A stretch of 38,781 nucleotides of DNA from Candidatus Omnitrophota bacterium (lineage in GTDB: Bacteria > Omnitrophota > Gorgyraeia > B26-G9), in NCBI GenBank assembly GCA_016213925.1, contig JACQZH010000041.1, forward strand, positions 1 to 38,781. Direction: 5' to 3'. Position 1 is the first letter of the stretch. Each line of letters opens with the position of its first letter. A program made the translations under genes and the position numbers. The notes beneath the pieces are model-generated. The model made no database searches, was not told where the DNA came from, and saw only the letters and a list, made by a program, of their open reading frames with translations. Positions 34,001 to 37,712 of this stretch are shown piece by piece.

Positions 34001-36804
34001 GTACAGAGCTGATGGCTGAATTCGGCACAATAGCGCCTGATTATGTCAGTGAGGACCTGATGCTTGCGATAAAGACCTGGCTTAAAGGAAAAGGCTATCA
34101 TATAGCGCATAGAGAATATGTCCAGGCAGGTAAAGCCAGAGAAGTAAGTATTGTTTCCGGCGCTGTGCCGTTCCAGAAATTTGCCGCGGGCAGCGCGGAA
34201 ATGGCAATGGGCAGGCAGTTAAGAAATTTGTTTAAAAGCAAGGAATTTACCTGGGGCCAGAAATTAATGCTTTTCTTTACTTTGGCGTTTTTCTACCGCA
34301 AGCCTTTGGTATTGATTGGATTGCCGCTTTATCTGATATCCGTGCTTTTCTTTGGCATCAGCGGTTATGCCGCGTTTCCCTTAGAAATAAGTTTAGCTGT
34401 TTTAGGCGTATGGTTTTCCCAGATGATCAGTTTTACAGGTATTGGCCAGTGGATGATTGAACGCGGCATAAATAAAGCGATAGTTGATTTCTTTGGTTTA
34501 TTGCCCACTGCTTTTATTGTATCAATGATCGCGAAAACCTTGTTTATTCCGATGAGCTTACTTCCTGCTTTTGGGATGACTGCTTTGATTGTTTTATCAG
34601 TTATTTTTTGGAAAAAAGCAAGAAGCGGAAATCTTGAAAAAGCAATACCGTCATTTTTCGGTATCTTGCCGAAATTAATAGCGGTATTTATTGCTTATGT
34701 GCCTGTGTATGCTGTTGGAGTAACTAATGGAATGAAAGGCTTGGCAAGATTTGTTACTACTGCTAAAGGATGGGGGATAGAGAAATTTGATTTTATAAAT
34801 ACAGTTTTCAAAGTGGGGATATGGAATGATAAAAAAGGAAATTTAGATTTTCCACAGGCAAATGAATCATTCCGTTTTCAAATGGTTTTTTCAAGCGTGT
34901 TTGTTCTGATTGCCGCGCTTGGCGCTTATTTGTGGCAGGCAGTGCCGATATGGTGGTCAGCGCTGTATCTTACTTCAATCTTTATGTGGATGTATTCAGT
35001 AATTATTAGTTTACCGGGAATTTTATTGCAGACAACACACTACGGCATATCCAAAAAAGAAAATAAGAAGGAAAAGGCGGAACAAAAAAAGCTGACTGAA
35101 GAACCTGCTAAAGAAAAAGCTAAGCCGAAATTAAGTCTGAAAGAAAAAACAAAACTTTTGATAGAAAAATTCTTTAAAACAGAATTTGGAGCCTGGACAG
35201 TGTTATTATGGAAAGAGTACTTTTGGAAAATATGGACCGGCCCGGGAAAAGATGATAAAGAATATGTTAATTTTAAAGAACATCATGGGAAATGGTTTAT
35301 GACAAAATATTTCTTGTTTTTTGACTTATCTCTTGTGATTGCGGGTGCGGGATTATTGGGTTTTGGCGGGGCTTCATGGAATATAATCTTTTTCTTAGGC
35401 CTGCCGAGCGTGATCGGTGTATTTTTCGTGCTTTATATTTTGGGCGGGTTAAGCTTTTTACTGCGTCCTTTTTTAGAACGGCTTAACTTAGAACGCCTTG
35501 ATAAGATAAATTCTGCGCCGGTCAGAGGTAATGCTGATACCGCAGAACCGGCAGTAACTTCTTCGGAACAGCCATATCCTGCGGTAGTAAGCGCTGAAGT
35601 AAGGCGGCTTGGACTGGATGAGCTTAAGGCAAAAGTTAAGATCAATATCACTAAAACAGGTATTAATGTAATTGGGCTGGAAGGTTTAGGCTTAGATGAT
35701 GACGAGTTTAAAATATTAAATACAGCGCTTGGAAACGCTTTAGAACATATTTCAGCGGCTGAACAATTAGAACAAATGTCTTTAGATCTGCCGATACTGG
35801 TTTCCTATGATTTAAAAGAGATCAGCCGCCATTTAAACGCGCGGATTGAATTGCACCGCCATCTCTTACGCAAGCCTGATAACGCGGCTGAACAGCTTTT
35901 GTACGCGCCGAAAGAAACCCAGGAAGAAACGATTCTATTTTTAACCGGCGTCTTGTTCCATGAGATCATCCATTTCTTAAACCCTGAAATACCGGAATCT
36001 GATGTTGAAGCAAGAACCGTAGAATATTACAAACAGAACCCTGAAATTTTAAGAGCGGCCTTAAAAATACTTGATGAGAATAATATTAATCTGATCAGTG
36101 CTGATGAAGCATGGCTTAGCCTTTTAAGAAAAACATATAGGCAGATGATTTCACAGCAGGCTTTAGCTGAAGATAAAGTGAAAGAGAATATATCGGAAGT
36201 TCAAGGTATGCTTGGAAGTGTTATTGCTGATGAAGAAATATTGAGCTTAGTAAACGTGCAGGATATTGTTTTAAATATTGCGCCTTTAAGAACGCAGGAT
36301 CTAGTGGATAAAGATGATATAATTTCTGCGGTTGTTGATGAAGTATCAATGTTCGAGCTGAAATTAATTGGTGTTGATATCGCGGATGACGGAAGCATTT
36401 TTATAAAAGGTTATGTGGATGAACAGGCTTTGGTGCAAATAAATAGAGCGCTTAATAAGTTTGGCTTGAGTTTTAATAATCCTAATATTATAAATATTAA
36501 GATAGCGGCGTTGAATAAAGAAGCGCGATCTTTAAATAGAGAGCAGCAAATAGAGTTTGAGCTTATTATGGCAAGGATAAACAATGCGGAGCTTGGTATT
36601 ATTGATGTTGATACTAAAGTTGTGTTCGAGGCATTGTTAGAAGTTATTAGAGAGCGCAGGCCTGTGCAGTTACCTTTGGATGATAAAGCTGTTACTCCTC
36701 TTAGCACTGATCCTTTGAACGCTATTATTGATAAAATAGTTCCGGTAATTGAAAGGCAGCAATCACCGCAGGATATGAGGGAATTATTTGACATCGCGGC
36801 GTAA
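16000..36804 (+). CDS. Giant envelope protein with TolC-like, glycosidase-like and GT48 glucan-synthase-like regions (6934 aa from first ATG)
   Basis: A 20.8-kb open frame with no internal stop. From the first ATG its order is: coiled-coil helices (residues about 110-410); a beta-rich outer-membrane-barrel-like part (470-850); TolC-like helical repeats (950-1870); unknown mixed regions; an (alpha/alpha)6 glycosidase-like domain (2797-3240); beta-strand-rich repeats faintly like YD/RHS (3460-3870); an unknown region; a membrane hairpin (4617-4649); coiled coils (about 4950-5150); and a GT48-like synthase with flanking membrane helices (5344-6491). A tail follows with HEIIH at 6654-6658. The ATG at 16000 has no Shine-Dalgarno and the frame has no signal peptide. 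It is in frame with the upstream 1615-codon gene, which supplies both. I infer a single product of 8555 residues (11137-36804) with a membrane-embedded synthase and periplasmic or outer-membrane modules. TAA stop. Confidence 0.85.
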   Translation: MIMLSESTSDKALPQEQVSGIVPTGQEKQKSDTAVPVAGTMQQAQVKIVSSSGVEAAQTAGGPLLFRSLDESVLLETLSRFVGKTAKGSIAEDEEKSSEHVLRVPEKSEEALKTEGLLQKALESYTRMLNDYEKARQAYLNLLQIKRGAKGFLDVKKSVLDLNTVLELEWQYKLLEKNEAYRVSEGVFMNEGLAEQKKESEEDRDALQYMIDHYKFANIGKYIPSRQQVETGLNYWQQHINQAETELTSLNKQKSSTGLTADELKLLDLQVTAQESRKVIAQKEINDLLMDRKVHYDNIKETAMSIATRKRDLSIEEISYYDATLALYKQIWEIQKNSNTSGMSKLKTWLEQLNSRDNNVMERLRERLGEVSDATENMLRAQGVMFSQDNLLDEAKARIEELIMQLNKQGAGEQLVLTLSDNSKLVSKQSFSRFIDGILEKSEYSVEQRGQLKDKALGLDASTLEKLGLTDLNFTRMGADENSYYFVTHAGYGEWEEVYVKAGNLLKLFGNTQMNVFAYGLGRNSSDGLSEGAYGMGAEFVTTGKERPLSNALVFDIYKPIFPEAIAWKDTGEGDGPHSRLFVFEDFGVLLAKDESGDYRAFIGFEGFADVPLFSPEKGESTEKGGLNKENYEFSGSSFGGLLKANYRFFGPIKLKAEAGAFYAQDNRSQDFSWKFGDPITGDSWQFVDPETGQITDTFKYSTAGKQMKYIFERLGVEIDMQQVLKSEDSFSVEFFVEDENNTEGYDQSSVGAGVKKNFKMKVADVRLKGEAKFGEEQNIYKGEVGVKLPKDWDIRLQARYANHPTWSASVGKKVGGVNLEAGIAQPYESTGKIYPYITADKSANVGSALDDALDEGEAKRIFSGQDSRIESLKGSSPLVSSLPYALSNSSYSSTVAGIREKLSRDFGRFSAFMKGRVGMSIDNGEVNSSIEKKYGFDIGVSFGVERKDQLTEAEIGTALVDIQRDLRELDVFYAQRCNEIVDAYITLVKVSWRKEASLQMLDKVKGSASDELVATARYEFEKARTEYQTQQARFAQLINNGQKATEIITMLPKMGDTKLLHEQVKEAVGKWFSGMEPIKLQAEVEEVGFWKGLFSGKIARTFRNLGLKKVEIGWDITSIALGDGPSAKLNVPIRIYDPENSAKSEVLDFEHQIFDAQSREFIKQAQAENFIAAEQRSKRAQLAEEIDSRRVLVETRLLQAVSDYNNIESAKEGDLWQSADQKRSDVELQASLLLDNERDLAFLLVNEEVLKLRERAQLKTSRSPPKDKETPVVTQEASVPVIEELNSNNFLEIFTNNVTPNANISVDIAQMRLNQARILSQKGNPAGKLSVDIGVGFDLESGDFGVFPSLRGEIGRGRDTKADKFTAEQEQKEIQRNLVVANLKELFITSLTKYIAFNEMLEEQLDTATRAEIELELIRVRAVINQILNQPLETKLNVNLTLEDIEQKIAGFFDKEKDKADENARLEMMRKQLIILEAQKKIIESGGNLKFDLPVYLFFSPEPTVIAAWAGIKLLRWFIGYLDNSKHLEKAQLLAQMQSDIDRLRGQTQVQEAAASFKTETVKLVISDEALKSADFAKYLQATVQAVRRGIDVTDQSQLPDAQTAKEYAVDAADILEMAASRDIDSITAYLNFKFAREDSSFRVKRYLDQPQSYLEAGRWFGDSKPAATAVIELTSEYEKMPWLDDYKRLQLERDNKELLWQQAQAKAELKAAGLLYELAVIELTQKNVRDERALSALRVRKAEVEKQLKVILGIRLDNNLTVLNLGKLLEGRKNFTVDHAQAAQLFTTRILNNPQITGISNEVQQAKVMIQGLMQEFNVKARTVLGFKSGKDSQGQQVNDIVGGIYFETPDAGQIADMIRPYVVRYKIKEEEKEAAVAGLSLELNTLFADLSGYGQRLDSSSKLFYTYLQDYEAKSYLGDIEEKVASEKKMIEAMHSYLDDLYGFYSSYEKLKTFLKSVGVDISSAQLKAQSGKVVLPAAQLSKGTALANTQDVLWERTWRDILSITPDDARPVMENLQSAMKDWNINYNDLSARLMVEDVTEQQVREFAVKNQLLAVYGRALAIVRNERLPERLRVKVAEAVGIEELFTYQVLRDKRLPEEKIVDIFVDKLLKHIVDKHIMFLKANNKARDVLGNAGFYKEFMERIYSLQYRLEQKSAYERNGLDKNEIKYLVSQQISKWQHKYEPVMGEINRPADALILPKGSLDAKPQYFTDHQKWLFGNMERQMLNRFENNEFDVVLLRMEPGQKEVSYEGFATVEEFELAYPPKQAHKYYDFALPGEEVDKWGRPLRQLSDEEISQRDKQGRRYQAWITKDGNEYMVLFSPGLLEEKAEEKASFMKSEKKLSGVLARIEHAVEMRVDKYGNPSGEPVAEYSDKRIIALEKNNIPVLDDKGIPVVVLGEKNEKGDLLEESRRIGFYAENADGILIRVDPGKYAFDHIIVEDTIRDNNPKTGNRIMFGEGSIRRRIALNVLGRDFAERRVKQDEQKFQDGQKWKAVEKMLPMFGSLAGEQAVGVVRLLFNIGVTMQSLPDVPTKEDTKKLFEDTFDGDAEKFIKFVQKVNEGDKNKTLDERITEATGVKKQKSLDILKLSLYVIDNAAGIADIKRDNNGLLKDWFAYFSGGEINLMAILGKAFGQDFLGRGEFGAQGAQRLLVPLGVTVDIFDLFKIDSKSDVYNPDLFRVYIFGYPLFGDEQALKQYIDARKNSYAVEISPDKNGIAKVYPSKESMEKVRLKRVGSVDFKLLGVNWDLFVNEETGGYIVLGARAFEKEFEQLQRELKRQQDIEKIKTGEPGVISRYNHESAPVIDEQIFTQENIGINDIVNFVVGSRSLNTSLPPSYFYEPGDNGLEHNRNISYVYDLGLSYLLLESQGENVLGSAQADYLANTRTLYPYSQELKKGKGELLGIANAIDSTARQGRILEDYTTTGPVAYVARMFLTEYQKTKDQRFFDRAVELMDVLENRTSDDGAVVKGVKRDVVRPGEEDHWQIKSGEENIDVLSLYRQAHELYEKDPKKYRQLKSVNARFEKIADWLCATLYDRGKGYFIRGTLRNEKDNVFATDVNVLMLLGLGPKELDSRIGDGTAERIWRNTQAQAKVNVEAQKSDDTKVNVSLYDWTNAEERAKADRNEAGFLEISGQMALGHLVMAEYYQQKQDMDSASDEISKYKALISALDSLAVSVLGRGAVYPYSTASGIKAFSDSNFMVPQARGSTSATSWIGFAKLGFNPLTNEYIAPDLSGIPQSQRAGKYTSLEKGWDENLSAIIRKRMQDENTTVEVGAEYKDKAEETLESLMARKEKLRELRAKAASVGLNNLNAQEQKELQQLVNQNYLVYVDIKRFRYGYYDVSSKQPVEVTINASHEDIEKDIERLSKEKAFADKRAKLMEQGGITVYDSQGRIVEMKIGRDEFEKQLRQVLSLSPAVANEIAQSGWAYPSYDAQGNQILIVIQHPVGESIKLENIKNPFSSEMENLTFERGNLIKREVKDSSTGNVREVTISEFNELGIKVRGYSTNMITGEKVKEYAGLSYDPKTGEYAEKEIDLINHSESIKVYSGYKLGYPNPKRVITEDMVLEFMMDADGRAVQNKSWKNIGTLENPKVGEQEESSRAKRVSFNKDTGWSEWLVEDFEHDKAFIETRDNLGRLRYEYSGHLIKGNFVKEKVTVYHYAYDENKFKGLGFTAQEMAVLASYGKSMVGYTYEYDQAKEGGLGKLLSKSLMKKIDGKNYIDEKGKVLVEFEDMLKPKVWQEVRNNKGYRVLRYDGYLENGNFIFERITEFIYANALLAKTGTATKAVCYYYDGKTKGNVVSVSELAAVDKAAKQMTLRVTKDKTQYLEIYSMSGDKLYTVNPKVGKIFKIAHDKYDYEIGADVYEIAQKETGKTLKIKTGDNSWQAFQISPLNKQRISRQWALPDDLPNAKAIGPLDIVKTHVWTDSDDLKVIQAKPQVSDVPVFAVDRYGDEVAKFYRNEAVFNLREKFADIKNLKGISANVTGVSNDNKISRVYAFDETTFQIKKKQSNAEYDLKAWAVTTDKEVDIDKALMEWMVIDRRSADMLRIERTTAIDYYGTEKAVITRLPEGQRLIELIKPEDKFVPQEARKKIGTDDDPVRIMFLTEFSDKAKTYTTDTTGWFKVSFELNPEQFIGVIGKVKNSDSSVNEIKRMLETVAKDLNIDIPNNNVFEILVTPTVSFEKSGGETKAYRFKGDPLAREVIAGLDNAYIVAVSFDEEGKSTKSYTVFSGNIIGEAITPEEKKTAKEIITPIIEKAYERTFREKKFAYLEDGKGRFDIWTYLARLGITPETKLPTITLTKFLPIIDEDTGEITYEPTNKGTQKQITLCLLPKDPLGRELISMFEMADPDKPKIIREAIVFNEWWRTDLKNPLGILPGARIIFKNGKLGEDKEFRDKSETKAYTNGKEGEVRSAYNYKVNRSVYVLHEYFDIKTNRLIQRGFTQVVHRLGNLVPIRDGSENVFYDIHFPYEKPVKGYHESGELVRYWEKFGYRRDGIGVQQVIERNPLTTAVSRERYEYSKVGGFLNKKRADIFDEIDRTMAEQISLWEAQRGADMGMGKRKEIEERINKSKESPRLLLEKLKDSPTYNPLSKELWKYLHENIEIKEMVAVFAVAVVWGLPYLIKGIAYLYRFISGLLRKTEYAKKIAKIKEQEELKDKKDQEKLTDEIRIYAKEYDFDDPAKKKEGKDDTTESIVFVVSNQLVGSNRTQEKLLADAFSEFRDWLSQTEQSLPAGIELDLKHYVLYKLIDMRAGNFKKTLPAIRFYLFLRALRMEAENEKRKQTGEAMIAIGKEISAEIDIWLKNSHGFYIYKNLGTGYSSDSTPKKYRINYEDMEEMFRDKEFVSRLLNERTMLRNGAEFNDALRKALQEGVQKLKDVLASAEKTQKLAKKLQAMALDPKKKIEGAEQKHGDLDVKLVAEIMKIFAKSFLKSLGEDWLKGHHKARKKIMEQEVMWELQQLTEVFLKYENAKRAVEKTSLELEAAKKENESAKLAVAEKKKKEADSVFEKAKEKKESAVKVCVKRIKNITNIDVDENKLGQIVNAALTAMSLAIDFLGPRSSDKERKPYLEVFYPLVLGKEGSLEAAISFLNAKASDLEKKAGEISENAQQTNNQIQALELKAEQMREPKQIETEIKEAVSRIESASQEEAKQAAELFTDSFISSFDIYTLKTDKEAKKEMLKVLQQAVDAVIKGDAGLKIAALDSLVSYFRTTANIDVEPGYIETKIKASLTTVMILPAMDIKNKDVMQALQALLIVAEVYIMNNSGKKAVARPFAEVLAQWLALSVLMYSTQEKFDKEGENYEEQREFQEIAEKIQFYKTEKDISGDITLGTFNIGKFSVKGTTLLGLTLGLIAAAMASLFGFGSYETTLTEKLIAPSLITLAGLFTGTFASRVGLKGWFSFFGTFAKQLSIYLGLALIVAVAVVPSATAFVTQYPVILGASAIMLVGALIFGYPVRKIFVQGSVEKGKRGAFFAKFAGQSALSVVFWGLTFGTKLIWNVLLVNWLKIPFLNILALNIPGLYIGLFLIILVAPFVIFFFLDSFTFFYFWEWVFGLFKGWASGLGPQESAKTIREGLKNSAQNAQTLVIGSHEQEPESLKKNGNLISAAVLENLIRESMISEQEKEQMLEDASKLPSGLEARERLQFFFGSLNMIKHRVSSWELLPSLSLCIPAATTESIFVFLEELNKPDKGINKTKLTHQIAQYPVEWHNLILKIQKQFPQIPLEKLKEWENLAQKQAFNFEGIVLDGAAKRKITEMVEDWANMRFQPVYRTIMGLVSVWRAYQLHAKMYFNTEDEDFINKKVAEKLQLLAGVQRYGKKDEESVRIRKFVMDLMEKLYVEEGITLEITYSASGVTGVEYVEGERDEKGKRVVTSIKERNAPSTTDSHKSFKPIIQNSILGWVRNDVSFFFDSNCSFRFEDALKLPLLLQEFNDDPTLMGVNIPEYIYTTRFNWLGEAHGFGDRTWTAFIQRVISQFGAVGFYGHGALFRTELMAEFGTIAPDYVSEDLMLAIKTWLKGKGYHIAHREYVQAGKAREVSIVSGAVPFQKFAAGSAEMAMGRQLRNLFKSKEFTWGQKLMLFFTLAFFYRKPLVLIGLPLYLISVLFFGISGYAAFPLEISLAVLGVWFSQMISFTGIGQWMIERGINKAIVDFFGLLPTAFIVSMIAKTLFIPMSLLPAFGMTALIVLSVIFWKKARSGNLEKAIPSFFGILPKLIAVFIAYVPVYAVGVTNGMKGLARFVTTAKGWGIEKFDFINTVFKVGIWNDKKGNLDFPQANESFRFQMVFSSVFVLIAALGAYLWQAVPIWWSALYLTSIFMWMYSVIISLPGILLQTTHYGISKKENKKEKAEQKKLTEEPAKEKAKPKLSLKEKTKLLIEKFFKTEFGAWTVLLWKEYFWKIWTGPGKDDKEYVNFKEHHGKWFMTKYFLFFDLSLVIAGAGLLGFGGASWNIIFFLGLPSVIGVFFVLYILGGLSFLLRPFLERLNLERLDKINSAPVRGNADTAEPAVTSSEQPYPAVVSAEVRRLGLDELKAKVKINITKTGINVIGLEGLGLDDDEFKILNTALGNALEHISAAEQLEQMSLDLPILVSYDLKEISRHLNARIELHRHLLRKPDNAAEQLLYAPKETQEETILFLTGVLFHEIIHFLNPEIPESDVEARTVEYYKQNPEILRAALKILDENNINLISADEAWLSLLRKTYRQMISQQALAEDKVKENISEVQGMLGSVIADEEILSLVNVQDIVLNIAPLRTQDLVDKDDIISAVVDEVSMFELKLIGVDIADDGSIFIKGYVDEQALVQINRALNKFGLSFNNPNIINIKIAALNKEARSLNREQQIEFELIMARINNAELGIIDVDTKVVFEALLEVIRERRPVQLPLDDKAVTPLSTDPLNAIIDKIVPVIERQQSPQDMRELFDIAA
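16336..17235 (+). other. Coiled-coil helical region of the giant protein
   Basis: Long uninterrupted amphipathic helices rich in Gln, Glu, Lys and Leu run from residue about 113 to 412 of the second frame. The spacing of hydrophobic residues is compatible with a TolC-like alpha-barrel or a rod. Together with the beta-rich part that follows, the order helix bundle then beta barrel recalls outer-membrane efflux proteins. Confidence 0.45.
17400..18560 (+). other. Beta-rich, outer-membrane-barrel-like region
   Basis: Residues about 467-854 contain many short strands with alternating polar and nonpolar residues, high Gly, Tyr, Phe and Asp, and tight turns, for example SASVGKKVGGVNLEAGIAQP and LKAEAGAFYAQD. 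This is the usual look of a transmembrane beta-barrel. No family is assigned; a barrel-prediction program would settle it. Confidence 0.4.
18850..21600 (+). other. TolC/OEP-like helical repeats
   Basis: At least three consecutive segments (about 18850-19790, 19860-20400 and 21060-21580) show the same plan: a short beta stretch with a line like KLSVDIGVGF or ARTVLGFKSG, then paired long helices with 'LxxAQxxL'-type spacing. This is the pattern of the outer membrane efflux protein (OEP) repeat of TolC, which forms the periplasmic tunnel and the outer-membrane strands. The match is by eye. Confidence 0.45.
24390..25720 (+). other. (alpha/alpha)6 six-hairpin glycosidase-like domain
   Basis: Residues about 2797-3240 show repeated helix pairs separated by loops with conserved-looking acidic and aromatic residues: YVYDLGLSYLLLESQGE, GPVAYVARMFL, EENIDVLSLYR, ATDVNVLMLLGLG, EISGQMALGHLVMAEYY and ATSWIGFAKLGFNPL. 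That series is typical of six-hairpin glycosidases, the superfamily of GH8, GH9 and GH15. I cannot name the CAZy family. In a glucan-making polypeptide it could trim the product, as the GH8 enzyme BcsZ does for bacterial cellulose; that role is inference. Confidence 0.5.
29851..29949 (+). other. Membrane-spanning segment at the start of the synthase half
   Basis: Residues about 4618-4650 (MVAVFAVAVVWGLPYLIKG and the following YLYRFISGLL) form one or two hydrophobic helices in an otherwise soluble stretch. It is the first clear membrane segment of the second frame. It is followed by about 2 kb encoding soluble, partly coiled-coil protein before the main membrane domain. Confidence 0.55.
32030..35470 (+). 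other. 1,3-beta-glucan (callose) synthase-like region, GT48 / Fks1 type
   Basis: Residues about 5344-6491 match the order and spacing of GT48 landmarks as I recall them from fungal Fks1 and plant callose synthases: membrane helices ending FFFLDSFTFFYF; EARERLQFFFGSL (32947); YPVEW; WANMRFQPVYRTIMG (33316; Fks1 WASLRSQTLYRTISG); FEDALKLPLLLQEF (33787); EYIY...LGE; YGH (33979); SED (34048); EYVQAGKAREV (34114; Fks1 EYYQCGKGRDL); IERGINKAIVDFF (34456; Fks1 IERGLWKATQRFF); GLARFVTTAKGWG (34738); WKEYFWKIW (35209). These enzymes polymerise UDP-glucose into beta-1,3-glucan at the membrane. The known family is essentially eukaryotic; bacterial curdlan synthase is GT2. Substrate and product here are unproven. 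Confidence 0.82.
35959..35973 (+). other. HEIIH zinc-metalloprotease-like motif in the C-terminal tail
   Basis: His-Glu-Ile-Ile-His (residues 6654-6658 of the second frame) lies in a helix ending FHEIIHFLNPEI, with acidic residues 10-15 positions later (SDVEAR). HExxH is the zinc site of many metallopeptidases. The rest of the tail shows no family I recognise, so a processing peptidase is only a suggestion. Confidence 0.4.
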
Positions 36805-37079
36805 TTTAGCTCATAGTTCATAGCTTATGGATGATAGTATTAAAACCAAAAAATAAAATCTTGGCACTTGAGCATGGTTTGCAGTTTTCTAATTTTTCAC
36901 GCAGAGGCACAAGTGAGCACAGGGTTTTTATTAATATTCTTTAAAAACCTTACAAATTAGAGCTAAACAAATTGCTTGCCAAGGGCAATTAATCCGGATA
37001 GAGAGCTCCTGATTTAAAGATAATATTCTGGCGGACCAGCACCGGCAGAGAGGCGGATTTTATTTTGGGGGAGAAAGAA
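36805..37079. other. Intergenic spacer after the giant gene
   Basis: No gene is supported. It contains a 7-bp-period repeat (36809-36836), a CACGCAGAGG-type repeat followed by T-runs (36898-36930), and an imperfect palindrome AATTGCTTGCC-AAGGGCAATT (36970-36990). No classical terminator is evident. Confidence 0.4.
36809..36836. repeat. Degenerate 7-bp tandem repeat (GYTCATA)n
   Basis: GCTCATA, GTTCATA, GCTTATG and GATGATA follow each other without gaps, starting 5 nt after the stop of the giant gene. Confidence 0.6.
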
Positions 37080-37107
37080 TTGACAGGGATTTTTTTAATG
37101 ATAGAAT
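37080..37107 (+). promoter_or_regulatory. Sigma-70 promoter for the toxin-antitoxin-like cluster
   Basis: TTGACA consensus -35 (37080-37085), a 16-nt spacer and a TAGAAT -10 (37102-37107). The predicted leader is about 84 nt before the ATG at 37198, which has a strong GGAGG ribosome-binding site. Confidence 0.6.
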
Positions 37108-37197
37108 AAGTATTTATGAAGAAAATTGACGAACGTGTAATCTATTGGTTGAAAATAGCAGTGAGAAGGAAGGGAACGGAAGAATTGGAGGAAAAAA

Positions 37198-37398
37198 ATG
37201 AAATTAGAAGTTGTTATTGAACAAGATGAAACCGGATATTATACCGCGGAAGTTCCGGCTTTGCCCGGATGTGTTAGTCAAGGTAAGACGATAGCTGAAG
37301 TTAAAGCTAATATTAAGGAAGCTATTACGGGATGGCTGGCAGTTATGAATGATAAAGCAAAAAGGCGGCAGGCTCAAGTAATAGAGGTTACGGTATGA
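37198..37398 (+). CDS. HicB-like antitoxin-type protein, 66 aa
   Basis: The sequence GYYTAEVPALPGCVSQGKTIAE, followed by a short amphipathic helix (NIKEAITGWL), is the HicB N-terminal fold, a partial RNase-H-like domain that neutralises HicA mRNA-cleaving toxins. At 66 aa it lacks the C-terminal DNA-binding part of full-length HicB, as is common for short solitary members. No HicA gene is adjacent. GGAGG lies 6 nt before the ATG. Its stop overlaps an in-frame ATG of the next gene (37395), but that gene more likely starts at 37449. The three small genes are packed like an operon. Confidence 0.85.
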   Translation: MKLEVVIEQDETGYYTAEVPALPGCVSQGKTIAEVKANIKEAITGWLAVMNDKAKRRQAQVIEVTV

Positions 37399-37448
37399 GC
37401 CATCGGTTGCGGTTATGTGCAGGTGAGCCTTCTGGAGGAGGATTTAAA

Positions 37449-37712
37449 ATGACTATTATAGATACCGCTAAATTAACTTCAAAGGGGCAGATAACTATTC
37501 CTGGCCGCATACGGGAGCTTTTAAAGATCTCGGCTGGAGCATCTATAGCGTTTGGCGTAAGCAAGGAAGGAGTGCTTTTACTGCCTTGTAAGGTTACTGC
37601 GGAATCGCCTTATACTTCCTCTGAATGGGCAAAGATAGAAAAGCTTGCCTCTAGAAAAGGAAGAGTCTGTAAGAGCGTAAAAAAAGCAAAAAAACATATT
37701 GAGGCTTTATGA
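37449..37712 (+). CDS. AbrB/MazE-type (SpoVT-AbrB) antitoxin-like DNA-binding protein, 87 aa
   Basis: Residues about 7-50 form a swapped-hairpin AbrB domain with the signature LTSKGQITIPGRIRELL. Such proteins bind their own promoter and usually pair with a toxin encoded just downstream, as the next gene is here. The frame is open from 37395, but ATG 37449 has a near-perfect GGAGGAGG ribosome-binding site and puts the domain at the usual distance from the N-terminus. The lysine-rich C-terminal tail would be the toxin-binding segment. Its stop overlaps the ATG of the toxin gene (ATGA at 37709-37712), indicating coupled translation. Confidence 0.85.
   Translation: MTIIDTAKLTSKGQITIPGRIRELLKISAGASIAFGVSKEGVLLLPCKVTAESPYTSSEWAKIEKLASRKGRVCKSVKKAKKHIEAL

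Noticed and set aside
32740-34250. Cyclic beta-1,2-glucan synthase (GT84/NdvB) or GT2 cellulose-type synthase as the identity of the C-terminal enzyme
   Set aside because: The QxxRW-type and RGDWQ-type motifs of those families are not seen. The Fks1-type motifs match better along the whole region, including the membrane part after the catalytic core.
36843-36880. Rho-independent terminator after the giant gene (AAACCA ... TGGTTT)
   Set aside because: The stem is only 6 AT-rich base pairs with a 26-nt loop and no immediate T-run.
37116-37220. Short frame of 34 codons (MKKIDERVIYWLKIA...) before and overlapping the HicB-like gene
   Set aside because: It faintly recalls the start of a HEPN-type protein, but it is very short, overlaps the HicB gene out of frame and has no strong ribosome-binding site. 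It may be a remnant and cannot be supported as a gene.
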